A stretch of 64,000 nt of DNA from Hyaloperonospora brassicae. Its lineage: Eukaryota > Oomycota > Peronosporomycetes > Peronosporales > Peronosporaceae. Made by a program: the position numbers and the translations under genes. The notes below the pieces were generated by a model. That model did no database searches, was not told the origin of the DNA, and was given only the letters and a program-made list of their open reading frames with translations. The DNA lies in the NCBI GenBank assembly GCA_947650285.1, contig CANTFL010000430.1, positions 1-64,000 on the forward strand, given 5' to 3'. Below are positions 20,767 to 31,322 of this stretch, in pieces (positions within the stretch are counted from its first letter, which is position 1; every line of letters starts with the position of its first letter).

Positions 20767-21674
20767 GTGCCAGCAAGCACAGAGCGTGGGTACAAGCCTG
20801 GCTTGCTAGTCGCCGAGGTGATAGTTAAAGGCTTTGAGAAGCACTCGTCGATATTAATCGATTCTGGGGCTTCATGCAACTATGCTAGACGCCGTTCCCT
20901 TGAGAGGAGTCAGCAATATGCTGCGTCGATCAAAGCGCACGACGGTGATTCCATCACTGTTCGGTTAGCGACGGGTAGTCGCGTTACTGTGCCTTAAGTT
21001 CCGTTGAACCTCCGCGTGAAGTTTTTGGACTTTGATAGCACAAAATATGTCTTGTCCTTGACTTGGATTAAAGATACGATTTTTTCCTAGGCATGGCCTG
21101 GCTTGAACGCCATGAACCATGGATCGATTGGAGGTCTAAGACCTTAGGCGCAACGCGCAATGTTATTGGTGAAGTTTTGGAAGGTCATGAACCCACCTTC
21201 GCTAGGCAACAAAAGCGCTATTGGCGCGAGCCATTGACGGAAGATGTCAATGTGCTGGACATTGGTATGTCGGCGTTGATTAACTCGGATATTTATGACA
21301 TAAATATTGAGCGGAGATCTTCTAACGTATTTGATGAGACTTGTACTCCGTTGAGTGATACTCGTTGTGATAATGAGTCACTGCATGCGTCAAGCATGAT
21401 TGAACAAGGGCCGGGACATAAGGAATGTAATTCCTCTGATGTGAGTGGGGTGGCTTGTAAAATTTCACCGAGTGAAGGCGGCCGAGTAGGCACCACACTG
21501 AATGTCGGTAATGACATTGATGGCGATAAGCCAGAGTGTTCAGGGCTAGACCCGATTGCTGTACGTGAAGTGGTACGTGTAAATCCACTGGGTGAAGTGT
21601 TCGAAGTACGTACCACTTCACCAGATGTCGATCAAGACATGAGCTCTCGTATAGAGCGTGCTATAGCAGATTAG
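20767..21674 (+). pseudogene. pol: Element 2 pol: protease and linker
   Basis: The protease active site reads LIDSGASCNYAR, followed by ITVRLATGSRVTVP, with a TAA at 20995-20997. Sense continues in the linker (MAWLERHEPW from 21093) to a TAG at 21672-21674. That stop comes from one extra T that element 3 lacks (GCAGATTAGC against GCAGATAGC), so it is private to element 2. From 21441 the sequence is almost identical to element 3. Confidence 0.85.
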
Positions 21675-23201
21675 CAACTACAGGTACCCTACTGTCCCGG
21701 CCTCTAGGAGGCGTAAGGTTTCTTTGAGAAAACAATCTAGGCGTCGGGTGGCAACTGTCAAGCGCCAGACGTCCGAGATGTTAAGGAGTGATAATAGTAA
21801 TAATACACTATATACACTTGTCAATGGGTTGAATGGCCAGATTGATGGCAATATTAGTCCGGAGACTCTTCTATCCTTGGATACTCTCTTTGACCTAGAC
21901 GAAATGTCTGACGGCGAATTCAGCCAAGCCTTAAAGGCAGGAGAGTTATCCGACTTAGTGGTCATTCGACCCGATGTTGAGTTGAACTCAGCCTCTTTAT
22001 TGGACGAGTCAGTCCTTGAGGACACAAAGGCAACACTTAGTGCGCGTAGTGGAGATTCTATCCTTAAGGATCCTCTTGATCCGTTTTATCCTTTGGCAAA
22101 GGAATTTCAAGACGTGTTGTGTCACAACCCACCGTCCGTCTTGCCTCCTGATAGAGCTGTACTTCATGAAATTAACTTGGTTCCTGGAACTTAAATACTG
22201 CGTAACACGGCTGTGGCCTTTACCAAAGGAGCAGTGTGACGTCATTGACGACTTCTTTCGTGCAAAGCACGCGGCAGGAATGTCAAGTGAGAGCAAATCT
22301 CTCCATTCCACACCGACCTTCTGTGTCAAAAAGCCCAATGGGAAGTGGCGCATTGTTCATGCTTACAATAAGCTTAATGCGGCCACCATCCCGGCTCAGA
22401 CACCAATTCCGAGGAAGGATGTTCTTCAGAACAATATGGTGGGATGTACAATGTACAGTGCGCTCGACTTAGTCGATCGTTATTACCAGATTCTCATGCG
22501 AGAAAGAGATATTCCGCTGACAGCGGTCAGCACTCCAAGCGGTATGCTCTGGGAGTGGCTTGTTATGACACAAGGGTGATAAAATTCCCGGCTACATTCA
22601 ATCGCCTCGTGACACAATTGTTCATACCTCACCGAGGATATGAACAGACGGACTTTGATGACATCTTTGTCCATAGTCGTGCTATGAACGGTCGGTCAGA
22701 TGTGGACAATCACATCGACCATTTACGAGCGGTGCTCGACTGCATGCGCACGAATAAGCTGTACGCCAACGCGTCTAAGTTTACCTTTAGTGCAGAAGAG
22801 ATTCCCTTTTTAGGGTTCTTCATTGGTAAGCGAGGCCTTAGATTGGATCCCGCTAAGGTAAAAGCCATAGTTGATTAGCCAGTTCCAAAAACCAAAAAGA
22901 CTTACGTAAGTGGCTTGGCCTTGCCAATTACTTGCACAAATACAGTGCGAATTACGCAGATATGGTTCGGCCATTATCCAATCACCTTAAAAAGGATGTG
23001 GAATGGTGCTGGACTACCACCGAGCATGATGATTTTCAAGCAGTAAAGGAAAGTCTCCGTCATGCGCCAATCTTGGCTTTGCCTGATCCTGATCGATCAT
23101 TCAGTGTCGTCTGTGACGCACATGATTTTGCCATTGGCAGCGCCCTGTTGCAGACAGATTCTGGTGGACGGGAACGCGTCATTGCGTTTGAATTCCGGTA
23201 G
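21675..23201 (+). pseudogene. pol: Element 2 pol: reverse transcriptase and start of RNase H
   Basis: The reverse transcriptase reads STPTFCVKKPNGKWRIVHAY, then YYQILMRERDIPLTAVSTPS. Its active site is TDFDDIFVHS, with F in place of Y before the two aspartates. Stops at 22192-22194, 22577-22579, 22876-22878 and 23199-23201 interrupt it, and all four are also present in element 3. RNase H begins with VVCDAHDFAIGSALL. The changes include a missing LSNAP segment after MTQG, so a deletion accompanies the second stop. Confidence 0.9.
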
Positions 23202-23252
23202 CTGAAGGCTGCAGAAAAGATCTATCCAGTTCATGACAAAGAGCTACTTGCG

Positions 23253-24476
23253 ATGAAGTATGCTTTAGTCAAATTCAGAGTTCATCTTCTTGGCTCTAAG
23301 CCGTTTGTGATCGATACAGATCATGCGTCACTACGCACTGCGACCCATTCGCCTCACCTCTCTCAGAGAATGGCTCGTTGGATTTTCTTCTTTGCCGAGT
23401 ACTACTTCGAGGTGAAGTATAAACCGGTCAAGCAGAATGCTTTGGCTGATGCGTTGTCACGCAGGCCTGAATATGAGATTGCTCATGTTACGACTCTATT
23501 TTTTTCGGTCACTGACCTAATCCGTACGGCATATGCCAAGTATGAACACTGTGTAGCTCTGCTACGTGCTCTGGAAAACGAGGAGTTTAAGGACTCGGAC
23601 ATAGAATTGTCGGCACGAGTACGTGCGAGGTTACATCAATATTCCATCGATCAAGGCCTGTTGTGCTATAGCACAGATGTGGAGGATACCCCTCGCATCG
23701 TTGTCCTTTATGATGAGAGGTTGAAGTATCGGATACTCTATGAGGCACATGATACTGCCCTGAATGGTTTTCTCGGTCGAGAGAAGACCTACGGCTCAGT
23801 TAGCCAATACTGTTGGTGGCCCAAACAATACAAATGGGTGAGCACATATGTGCGTACGTGTGAAACGTGTCAACGGGTGAAACCCTCACCTAACGCGGCC
23901 GCGCCGCTGGCTAGTTTGTCTATACCCAAGGGGTGTTGGGAGTCCATCAGTATGGACTTCCTGTTCGGATTACCGGAGTATTTGTATGGAAATACGGGTA
24001 TTGTGATATTTGTTGACCGTTTGAGCAAGATGTCTCATTTCTCAGCGGTGCCGGATACCATTGATAGCAAGGGTACAGCTACGCTGTTTATCGATCGCGT
24101 GTTTCGACAACACGGTTTGCCGTTGGCAATTGTCTCTGATAGAGATCCTCTCTTCACTGGGAAGTTTTGGAGGTCCATCTTCAAGGTTCTCGGCACACGT
24201 TTGGACATGTCCACATCGGATCATCCGCAGATATATGGTCGAACCGAGCGAGTCAATCGCATCATCGGTGACATCTTGCGCAGTGTTTGCACTGAAACGC
24301 CGAAGCGTTGTAGTGCGATGCTCCCTGTCGTTGAGTTTGCGTTAAATAACGCTGTTCACGCCTCTACAGGCTTTATACCGTTCTACGTGAACGGTCTCAC
24401 ACACCCTCGCGTTCTGTTAACGCTACCACTGCGTGTTTCAGGGCTTGAGGGGAGGAGTTACCTATCGGCTTGCTGA
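23253..24476 (+). CDS. pol: Element 2 pol: RNase H end and integrase core (open)
   Basis: This is the longest intact pol frame of family B (407 codons). It holds the RNase H tail (DTDHASLRTA, LADALSRRPEYE), the integrase zinc domain (H...H, CETCQRVKP) and a complete catalytic set: D in SISMDFLFGLPE, D in AIVSDRDPLF, and E in GRTERVNR. The integrase would insert element DNA into chromatin. The frame is only a piece of pol, because upstream stops separate it from the reverse transcriptase, and I see no start signal of its own. The matching frame in element 3 (14842-14045) is shorter, because a change near 14850 stops it. Confidence 0.85.
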   Translation: MKYALVKFRVHLLGSKPFVIDTDHASLRTATHSPHLSQRMARWIFFFAEYYFEVKYKPVKQNALADALSRRPEYEIAHVTTLFFSVTDLIRTAYAKYEHCVALLRALENEEFKDSDIELSARVRARLHQYSIDQGLLCYSTDVEDTPRIVVLYDERLKYRILYEAHDTALNGFLGREKTYGSVSQYCWWPKQYKWVSTYVRTCETCQRVKPSPNAAAPLASLSIPKGCWESISMDFLFGLPEYLYGNTGIVIFVDRLSKMSHFSAVPDTIDSKGTATLFIDRVFRQHGLPLAIVSDRDPLFTGKFWRSIFKVLGTRLDMSTSDHPQIYGRTERVNRIIGDILRSVCTETPKRCSAMLPVVEFALNNAVHASTGFIPFYVNGLTHPRVLLTLPLRVSGLEGRSYLSAC

Positions 24477-25295
24477 TATCAGCCCTGCTACTGTTCAGAA
24501 ACAAGTAAGAGAGTTTCTCGCAACGCTATTGAATGTCTTACGACACGTGCGTGGTGCACTGGCTGATAGCCAAGAGAAACAAAAAGAGCAAGCTGACGTT
24601 AAAGGCAGAGGATGTATTGAAAGTTATAAGGTCGGACACCAAGTTCTACTCAATGCTAAAAACCTACCTACGAATGTAGTCTTTGCTGTCTTCAAGACAA
24701 AGTTGCGTCTGCGCTCCATTGGGCCGTTCACAGTCATCGCTAAGAAGGGATTGACGTACACGCTCAACCTTCCGCGCAAACTGCGTACACAATTCGTTTT
24801 CTACGTTGGCTTGCTTGAGTCGTATCGTGACCCGTCCCATGTGAACTCGGAGGCGCTTGCGCCTGGAAATATGGCCTTGACGTCGACTGTTGCATCCGAA
24901 CCAGGGGGCCAAGCTGACCATCCACACGGGCTTGGCCTAACTCCAACACCTCAACACGGGCTTGCATCACGCCGAGCGCACTCTGGGTCTTACCCAATGT
25001 CTCTCGGAGACCACTCAGCTCACGGAGCACCTTCTATGCTCCTCCTTCGGTACCCCGACCACCACGGACGCTGCTCGATGAGCAAGGGAACCACCAGTTC
25101 CATGTGGAGAAAACCCTTCAGCGACGTCATCGTCGTGGCCAATACCAGTATCTGGTGAAGTGGCGAGGGTACCCGGAGTCGGAGAACTCGTGGGAGTATG
25201 AGATACCCCTTCGGCAGGACTGCCCTTACGCCGTGGATATTTTTGAACATCGTGACCAGGGTCGCCTTGCGAACGAGAACGCTTCTCACCAATAG
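24433..25295 (+). pseudogene. pol: Element 2 pol: integrase C-terminus and chromodomain
   Basis: The frame at 24433-25158 covers the integrase C-terminal part (RSIGPFTVIAKKGLTYTLNLPRK). Another frame from about 25079 to 25295 has the chromodomain FHVEKTL...YQYLVKWRGYPESENSWE. The two are separated by a frame change around 25040-25100. From about 24545 on, similarity to element 3 drops sharply. The minus strand of this same stretch carries the C-terminal coiled coil of the antisense ORF. Confidence 0.88.
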
Positions 25296-26115
25296 TGGTG
25301 GGAGGTAGCGTGTTGCTCCGCACCTTAGGGTCGTGACCCGTGATTGCCATTGTAGCCGGAGCATAACGCGTACCTATACGCAACTGGCCCCTGGCCTTGA
25401 GTTTGGCATACTCGAACCGAAGATTTCGTTCCAACCGAACGTCGGCCACATCGGCTCTGGCCCGCAGCGCTGGCACACTTCTAAAGTGTCGCTTGCGATA
25501 CACCCAACGGATGAACTGATTGTCCTCCTCCTCGGGAAGTTCGCCAGCGAACAACAAGATGGGCACGCCTTTAATCGGTCGAACCGAGACACCACGAGAC
25601 AAGCTCTCAAGATGCGCGCGGTACTGACCTTGCGTGGTAAAGAATGGCTCGAGATATCTCTCATTTAGAGCCTGACGAACGGCTATATCTTCGGGCGACG
25701 TAGCCTCGGGGCCCATGGCCCATGTTGAAAGGCTACGGCCTTCCGTTTGACGGAGGCGTTGCTCCACGTCAGGTGTTGTATATACGTAACCACTTCGGTT
25801 TTGAATAACCGTCTGGGTATGAGTGCGACGTAGAGCACGCTCCTCACGCTGGAGGGTTAACTCCTGTTGATCGTCGAGCGGGTTTGTGATGATGTTCTCA
25901 TCCGCATCTGTTGTATGATGCTGCGCCCCTGGCGCTGTGGTAACACCACGTCTAACGAACGGATTCGGTGCTCTTAGGGGTCGAGCCTCAGATACAGCGG
26001 AGTGGGACGATATCCCTTCGTCTCCAGGGACACTGTTTTCACTACCATAGTTCACATTCTCATTGAGACCGAGGTAGGAGGAAAGAGTCCGAGACTCGTT
26101 GGGTGGCGATGCCAT
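24764..26115 (-). CDS. Antisense ORF of element 2 (366 aa) plus coiled-coil extension
   Basis: A minus-strand ORF of 366 codons runs from ATG 26115 to 25015. It starts in an excellent ACCATGG context 108 bp inside the 3' LTR and is uninterrupted. Near the N-terminus is LSSYLGLNENVNYGSE. A middle Gln/Arg-rich helical part follows (QQELTLQREERALRRTHT), then a conserved core (FIRWVYRKRHFRSVPALR) and a Ser/Thr/Pro-rich tail. A second open frame (25030-24764) overlaps its end and encodes a coiled coil (GVMQARVEVLELGQARVDGQ). It matches element 3 and, in layout and a short N-terminal motif, the antisense ORFs of elements 1 and 4. It lies opposite the chromodomain. No family is recognised. Confidence 0.78.
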
Positions 26116-26211
26116 GGTGTTTCGTGTTTTGCCACCGTGATGTTAAGCGCACACACACACCGACCTCTTCGAGAAAACAAACCGATTGACGTTTTGTGGT
26201 AACGTCAGCCT

Positions 26212-26223
26212 GGTGGGGGAGGG
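26212..26223 (+). promoter_or_regulatory. Polypurine tract of element 2
   Basis: GGTGGGGGAGGG lies directly before the 3' LTR. Confidence 0.85.
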
Positions 26224-26760
26224 TGTAACGGGGTTACACGTCGACTGGTAGTCGACGATAGGTGTGGTGCACACAAGAAAGGGATACCCTGTAAAGTGAT
26301 AGTAGAACACTGTAAGTGTATGAATTGTTGAAGACTGATGTCTGTCAACAACTGATTACGAGATCTTTAGAGAGGTTTTACTTTGAACCTTAGTGACTAG
26401 GTTAAGTACGTTGTTCTATGGTGTTCTTTAGGTTTAAAGAAGAAATAAAATTCAGTTCCTCTTTTGATCAATAAGAGACACGTGCCTTACGAGGCGTCTT
26501 TGATCGGATGGACAAAAGGAACGCCTGTAAATGTAGCTTGTCCTCGAGCACTCTGTGCTGTGATTCGTTTGAATTGTTTGGTCCCTCTGGAACGGGGACC
26601 TTAAGCTCTCTGAGCTTGTTGACTCTATGAGTCGGGTTCTCTGAACCAAAACCTTAGCTCTCTTAGCTGTTGACTCTCTGAGTCGGGTTCTGTGAACCAA
26701 AGTTGCTCGTGAGAGCGTTCAGTATTCCTCTGACTTAAGGAGCTGTGTAGCTCCGCTACA
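26224..26760 (+). repeat. Element 2 3' LTR (537 bp)
   Basis: It is the same length as the 5' LTR with about 12 substitutions. It is followed by the target duplication TCTTG. Confidence 0.96.
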
Positions 26761-26765
26761 TCTTG

Positions 26766-27864
26766 GCCCGTTTTATTACCATTCAAGCAGGCGTAGTCAT
26801 TAGCTGTAGCGCCAATAGTAACACACAGCTGGCAACAAGAGCTGAGCTGCGATACAGAGCAGTCGTTCCACACCGTGCCAGTCAATGAAAGACTCGGCAT
26901 GTGCCAAGCAAGCTCACTATTTGCGACCTGTAGCACGGTGGTGAAGAATCACATGGGCTACTAGAGCAGGCACCACATGTCTAGATCATGTTCACTTTCG
27001 ATACAGCTATACATCCTTTGCAGCACATGACGATCAAGTCGATGGGGAAGCGCACGTGTGCGTGTGCGACAGCACCCTGTCGAGACACGAGCTGCCTGTT
27101 GTCTGTAGCAACAGAAATAGAATAGGAACTGTACCCTCCCCAAGCTGGCCCACGAGTTCAATTGCTATCTTCCGTACCAAAACATCAAGCTCCAACGATC
27201 TCTCTCGTTCTGCTTCTTTTACAGCACCGATGCCACATCAGCCAATTTATCGTCATCGACGTAGAAGCTTCGCTGTTGACTAAAGCTTGCCGAAGTCAAC
27301 ATCCAGGAACTGCAGACAGCCAGATGAGGTGATCTTCCATGGCATCAAAGCTTGAGAAAGTATACATGTATGAAATGACAAATAAATGAACAAAATGATG
27401 TTTACGTCACGTGGTTGTGCTTTTTCGGATGCTGCATGTGAATGAGTGACACAGGTTGGGACTGGGCAACCCAATTGCCTGTTTCATTCGATGTGATTCT
27501 TGTTTTGACACGGGCACAACAAAAAGGTCTCAATTGCACTGCGACAAGACCCTATTGTATCGTAAGTGCATTGCTGCTTTGTTGTCGAATGTAACCTTGT
27601 ATGTGACCAATACGCGTATTTAATTCTTCGAGGGTCTGTATCCCCCAATAAACGTAAAAAAGGCTTGCACGCGTTTATAGGTTTTCAAATTTTAGTCATT
27701 TGACGATGGACCGTACCAGGCGCATGCTGCTGTCGTCCGCATTGATTACGCAAACGCATCCATATGTATGCTGTTCGAATGGCGTTGAGTAGTCGTGCGT
27801 GGATGCTTTATCTCTGGGTTGAGGCGGGTTGCCAGATTAGTATTTGGCCACGTAATGCTTTCCG
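26766..27864. other. Duplicated region, copy 2, no recognisable gene
   Basis: It matches about 440-1550 of copy 1 with scattered differences. The open blocks correspond to those in copy 1 and are not conserved well enough to argue for a gene. Confidence 0.5.
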
Positions 27865-28334
27865 TGTAAGAGGGTGAGCCCGTTACATAAAATTGGTACA
27901 AAAGTACCAATTTTATATATAATCTATTTTGATAATTCTTAATGAACATCACTCGAGAAAAGGCATGTTGTTGGAATATTACCTCTAAGGCCCATACCAG
28001 TTGAAATTTACATTTCTTGGTTGATGTACTGTGTACATCAACCACGTTTAACCAAAATCGCTGCTGGACGCGCGCAATAGGTGTTGGACAGAAGACCCGC
28101 ATAGGAGACAGTGGTATATATAGTAAAATTTCGACTAAAGATGATTTAGCAAGAAACATAACTATATTAAATAACAGTTTCTACTTTTGCCTTAAGACAG
28201 CGCTTTCCGGTTCTGTATTGTCGTGGTCGCGCTTCCCCACGCCACGTGTACGTGAAGTTGGGCGTACGCTCTCTTGTATAGTTGTCAATACAAAGCCCAA
28301 TTCAGTTATCTGAGCAAGAGCGTGCCCTGTTACA
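27865..28334 (+). repeat. Solo LTR, family C (470 bp)
   Basis: It begins TGTAAGAGGG and ends CCCTGTTACA. Copy 1 lacks it (empty site near 1550). Five extra bases (CTTAA) follow it relative to copy 1, which fits a target duplication whose left copy has since changed. It has strong hairpins, for example AAAATTGGTAC/GTACCAATTTT and TGGTTGATGTAC/GTACATCAACCA. Confidence 0.88.
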
Positions 28335-29098
28335 CTTAAGTACGGTAGCGTTCACAGCGTAGTATGGTCACGTAGGTCGAGGTCACTTCACGAGGCGTTG
28401 TGTTGTGCTGATGCCGGAGTTGACACACATAACGTGTGCACCTTGATGCAGATCTTTTGGGTACAACGCCTTTATGCACTTTGTTTCGAAAAGGCACGCA
28501 AGAAACTACCAAACAAATTGTCACGGCGCATTACGTAGTTTTTTCATTCGACCGACCGTTGTGATTCGATTTGGTGCTCTTCACGAGCGTTCACTGTACT
28601 GGGGTGAGCCCGTTGCATGATTCCAAATCTAATGATGGCTTGCTGGCGCATCTCCGATAGAGGCTGCAAACCTTCAAGTGCAAGTGGTGGAAGGCCGAGC
28701 TGATACTTCGCAACGAAGTAACTATTGATTCTTGTAGCTGTTTGGTGTCTGTTGGTGGAAAAGGTTGGCACTTTGTAACCATCACCTGTCGATCCTCTTC
28801 TTTTCGCGCCCTTGATGCTTCGCTAGGTTCCTCACACGCACTCTGATGTAGCTGTTTGTGCACATTGAGTTGTCGTCATTCTAAATTTTGGATCGGTGCG
28901 AGGCTGAACAAAAGCGTCACACCCAACTTGGGGGACTAACGCATATCACTAGACGTCAACCTTCGCGACCCAATGATAGCGATACATGATGGGCCATTAG
29001 TCGTGACTAACGGTCCCCACTTGTCCATTCTATCCATATTGTACTTGTTGCAAAATGGAATACACGGTGACGTTATGCCGCTTGTAGCAACACATCAC
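28335..29098. other. Duplicated region, copy 2, unidentified
   Basis: It corresponds to about 1550-1798 and 2193-2705 of copy 1. It contains the empty GTACT site of the solo LTR in copy 1. No gene is recognised. Confidence 0.5.
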
Positions 29099-29103
29099 GT
29101 CAC

Positions 29104-29544
29104 TGTAACGAGGTAGCTCGTTACGTGAGATTGTCATTAAAACAATCTGACAATAAAGAATATTACGCTGAATATTGTTTTAACAATATAACAAGACATG
29201 GTGATATTATTGGGATGACCGAAGGGTCTACTCATTGGTTGATATCGTGATGATATCAAACCACCAATCGCTGCTAGACGCGCGCGATGGGTGGTGAGTA
29301 GACGTCATCATACATTTAGTTAGATTAGTATAATTAAGTCAGGACAACAGGGATTCAAGGAGTAATAGGACTTAATTATATTAATACAGTTTTACTTTTA
29401 CCAAGAGACTAGTCTGACTACTTAGTCTTCTTTCCTTCCTCTGTGTTTCCTTGAACACCTAGCAGGGCACTGTCGACCACTGTCGTCAGTGGAAGTATAC
29501 TCCGTACTGGTCAACCAATACGTAGTCAACAGTGCCCCGTTACA
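29104..29544 (+). repeat. Element 4 5' LTR (441 bp)
   Basis: It begins TGTAACGAGGTAGCTCG and ends GTGCCCCGTTACA. It shares the CCACCAATCGC core with families A and C. Confidence 0.95.
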
Positions 29545-29546
29545 CC

Positions 29547-29554
29547 TGGTAGCA
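29547..29554 (+). promoter_or_regulatory. Primer binding site of element 4
   Basis: TGGTAGCA lies two bases after the LTR, as in elements 1 and 2. Confidence 0.7.
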
Positions 29555-29594
29555 CTTTGTAGTCCGTCCAAGGACCACAACTCCATCGCCCAAC

Positions 29595-30716
29595 ATGAAC
29601 ATGTTGGACGATGTAGACGGCGACAGCTTTCACGGAACCCGTGAAAGCTACTCCCATGTGAGCGACATCGAATGAAGTGCGATCGAACGAATTAGTTCAA
29701 CCGTTGGCGAGGAAGCCATGTGAGCCATGCTATCCTTAAGAAATAGGGACCAGCAACACGTCAGCATTAGCAAGTTCTTGCAACGAGAACTTGATGAGTC
29801 GCGAGCGCAGGTGACCTTGTTTCAACAACAAAATCACTAGCGTATCGAAGCACTGAGACTACACCAGTCTCAGTCGGCAGAGCCGACGCGTGAGCATCGA
29901 CGGGAGTCTCTAAAACTAGAGGTCTCCAAGTATCGGGGAGTCGAGGAAGACTCCCTGTTGAGGTGATTCGTCGAGCTAGACGATGCCATCGATGCTCATC
30001 GCATCAGAGATGAGCGAATGCAAGTCTCATTCGCTCAGTCTAACCTGGCAGGAGAAGCCAGAGCTTGGGCCCTGAATCTCCAGTTGCACGACCCAAATGT
30101 GTTTGGGTCGTTAATGATTTTTAAGACCCTGCTCAGTGAGACGTTCGAGCCTCCCAGAGAAGAGTTCAGGACTCTTTCAGAGCTCCTGCAAATCAAGCAG
30201 GGTAAGCGTAAGGTTCACGCTTACGCTTAACATGTACGCTACCTTGCAAGCTGCATGGTAGTGAACCCTGTGAGTGAGTTTGTGTTGATCACAATCTTTA
30301 TTCAAGGGCTATCAGACGGTCCCGTTAGGGACCACCTGTTCCGCGGAGAGCTAAAGACGCTCTCAGAGGCAATCTTCGCAGCGGAACAAGAAGATTATAG
30401 CGTGAGACAGTATCACGCTACGTTGACCCCGCATCGTCCACAGAGACGATTAGCAGTCGGAGGTCCAGAACCAATGGACCTCTGTAATGTCGAGAGCGAG
30501 AAACCTCGCCCTGCATATGACAAGCGAATGGTGAGATGCCATCGCTGTCATAAAGTGGGACAATACGCATATGAATGCAGTATTCCCCGCTCAAAATCTC
30601 GCGGTGCTGAGCGCAGTGTTCACCCACCAGCAGCAAGAAATGGAGGGCGAGGGTCCGTTGCTGTTGCGAAGTCTCAACCGCGAGGTGGACCATCAATAAA
30701 CGGTCGGGATCAGTAG
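29595..30716 (+). pseudogene. gag: Element 4 gag, stop-interrupted
   Basis: It starts at ATG 29595 inside a conserved hairpin. Stops occur in the N-terminal part and in the capsid region (for example before 29967 and near 30230). The capsid frame reads QVSFAQSNLAGEARAWALNL and later EPPREEFRTLSELLQIKQGK. The tail has the knuckle CHRCHKVGQYAYEC, in which the histidine expected before the last cysteine is replaced by Y or shifted, so metal binding is doubtful. It ends at TAG 30714-30716 inside the gag/pol hairpin. Confidence 0.88.
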
Positions 30717-30739
30717 GGCGCTCCGCCCCTACTGGTCTA

Positions 30740-31308
30740 GCAACATCAAGAGAATTTGCAAATCTCCTGAAGAAGGTAGCTCCCGACACAATATTTCTGT
30801 GTGTCTCTGCACCAGTGATGAGGTGCCACTCATCACCTTGAAGTTAGAAGTGATAAAAGACTTGTCACTTCGAGCCCTAGTTGACTGTGGGGCGTCGAAC
30901 AATTTTGTTCGTCGCCATTCGCAAGAGGCAGATAGATTTGACTTCGTGGAGCGGGAGATCCCTCCAACGAAGATGACGGTGCGCCTAGCGACAGGCGCAT
31001 CGATCACTGTGAAGAAACGTGTAGTCGGAATCCACTACACGTTAAGAGGCGAACAGTACGATGATGATTTCATCGTGCTTGATCTAGATGACAAGTTCGA
31101 CTTCATCGTAGGGTTGCCTTGGCTCAGGAAATACGAGCCAAGGGTGAGTAAGCAGTATCGATCGGTTACGATACCTGCCACTTGTTACTCAGATAACCAC
31201 CTGACGAATATCAGGAACGCCCACACTCACGTGGGTGTACTACGAGTGAGTGCGATGACCTCACTTGTGGTACGGTCGTTAGCACGACTGTACAAGAACA
31301 CAATGTAG
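30740..31308 (+). pseudogene. pol: Element 4 pol: protease
   Basis: It has the active site VDCGASNNFVRR and the downstream motif IVGLPWLRKYEP, as in element 1. A one-base loss just before 30799 separates it from the natural pol frame, and it ends at 31306-31308. Confidence 0.85.
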
Positions 31309-31322
31309 ATGATCACTACATT

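Larger units (their letters stand above)
19062..26760 (+). mobile_element. Element 2: Ty3/gypsy chromovirus, family B, 7.70 kb, defective
   Basis: It is a complete structure: two 537 bp LTRs, primer site, gag, protease, reverse transcriptase, RNase H, integrase, chromodomain, antisense ORF, polypurine tract, and a perfect 5 bp target duplication TCTTG (19057-19061, 26761-26765). Copy 1 of the segmental duplication shows the empty site near 430-440. The LTRs differ at about 12 sites (about 2 percent). Gag and pol contain several in-frame stops, so any mobility needed proteins from elsewhere. Hairpins are frequent in the LTR but not in pol, unlike element 1. Confidence 0.96.

Noticed and set aside
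21093..23201. A variant genetic code to explain the many in-frame stops
   Set aside because: All three stop codons occur, together with frameshifts, and the GH30 and methyltransferase genes read normally with the standard code.
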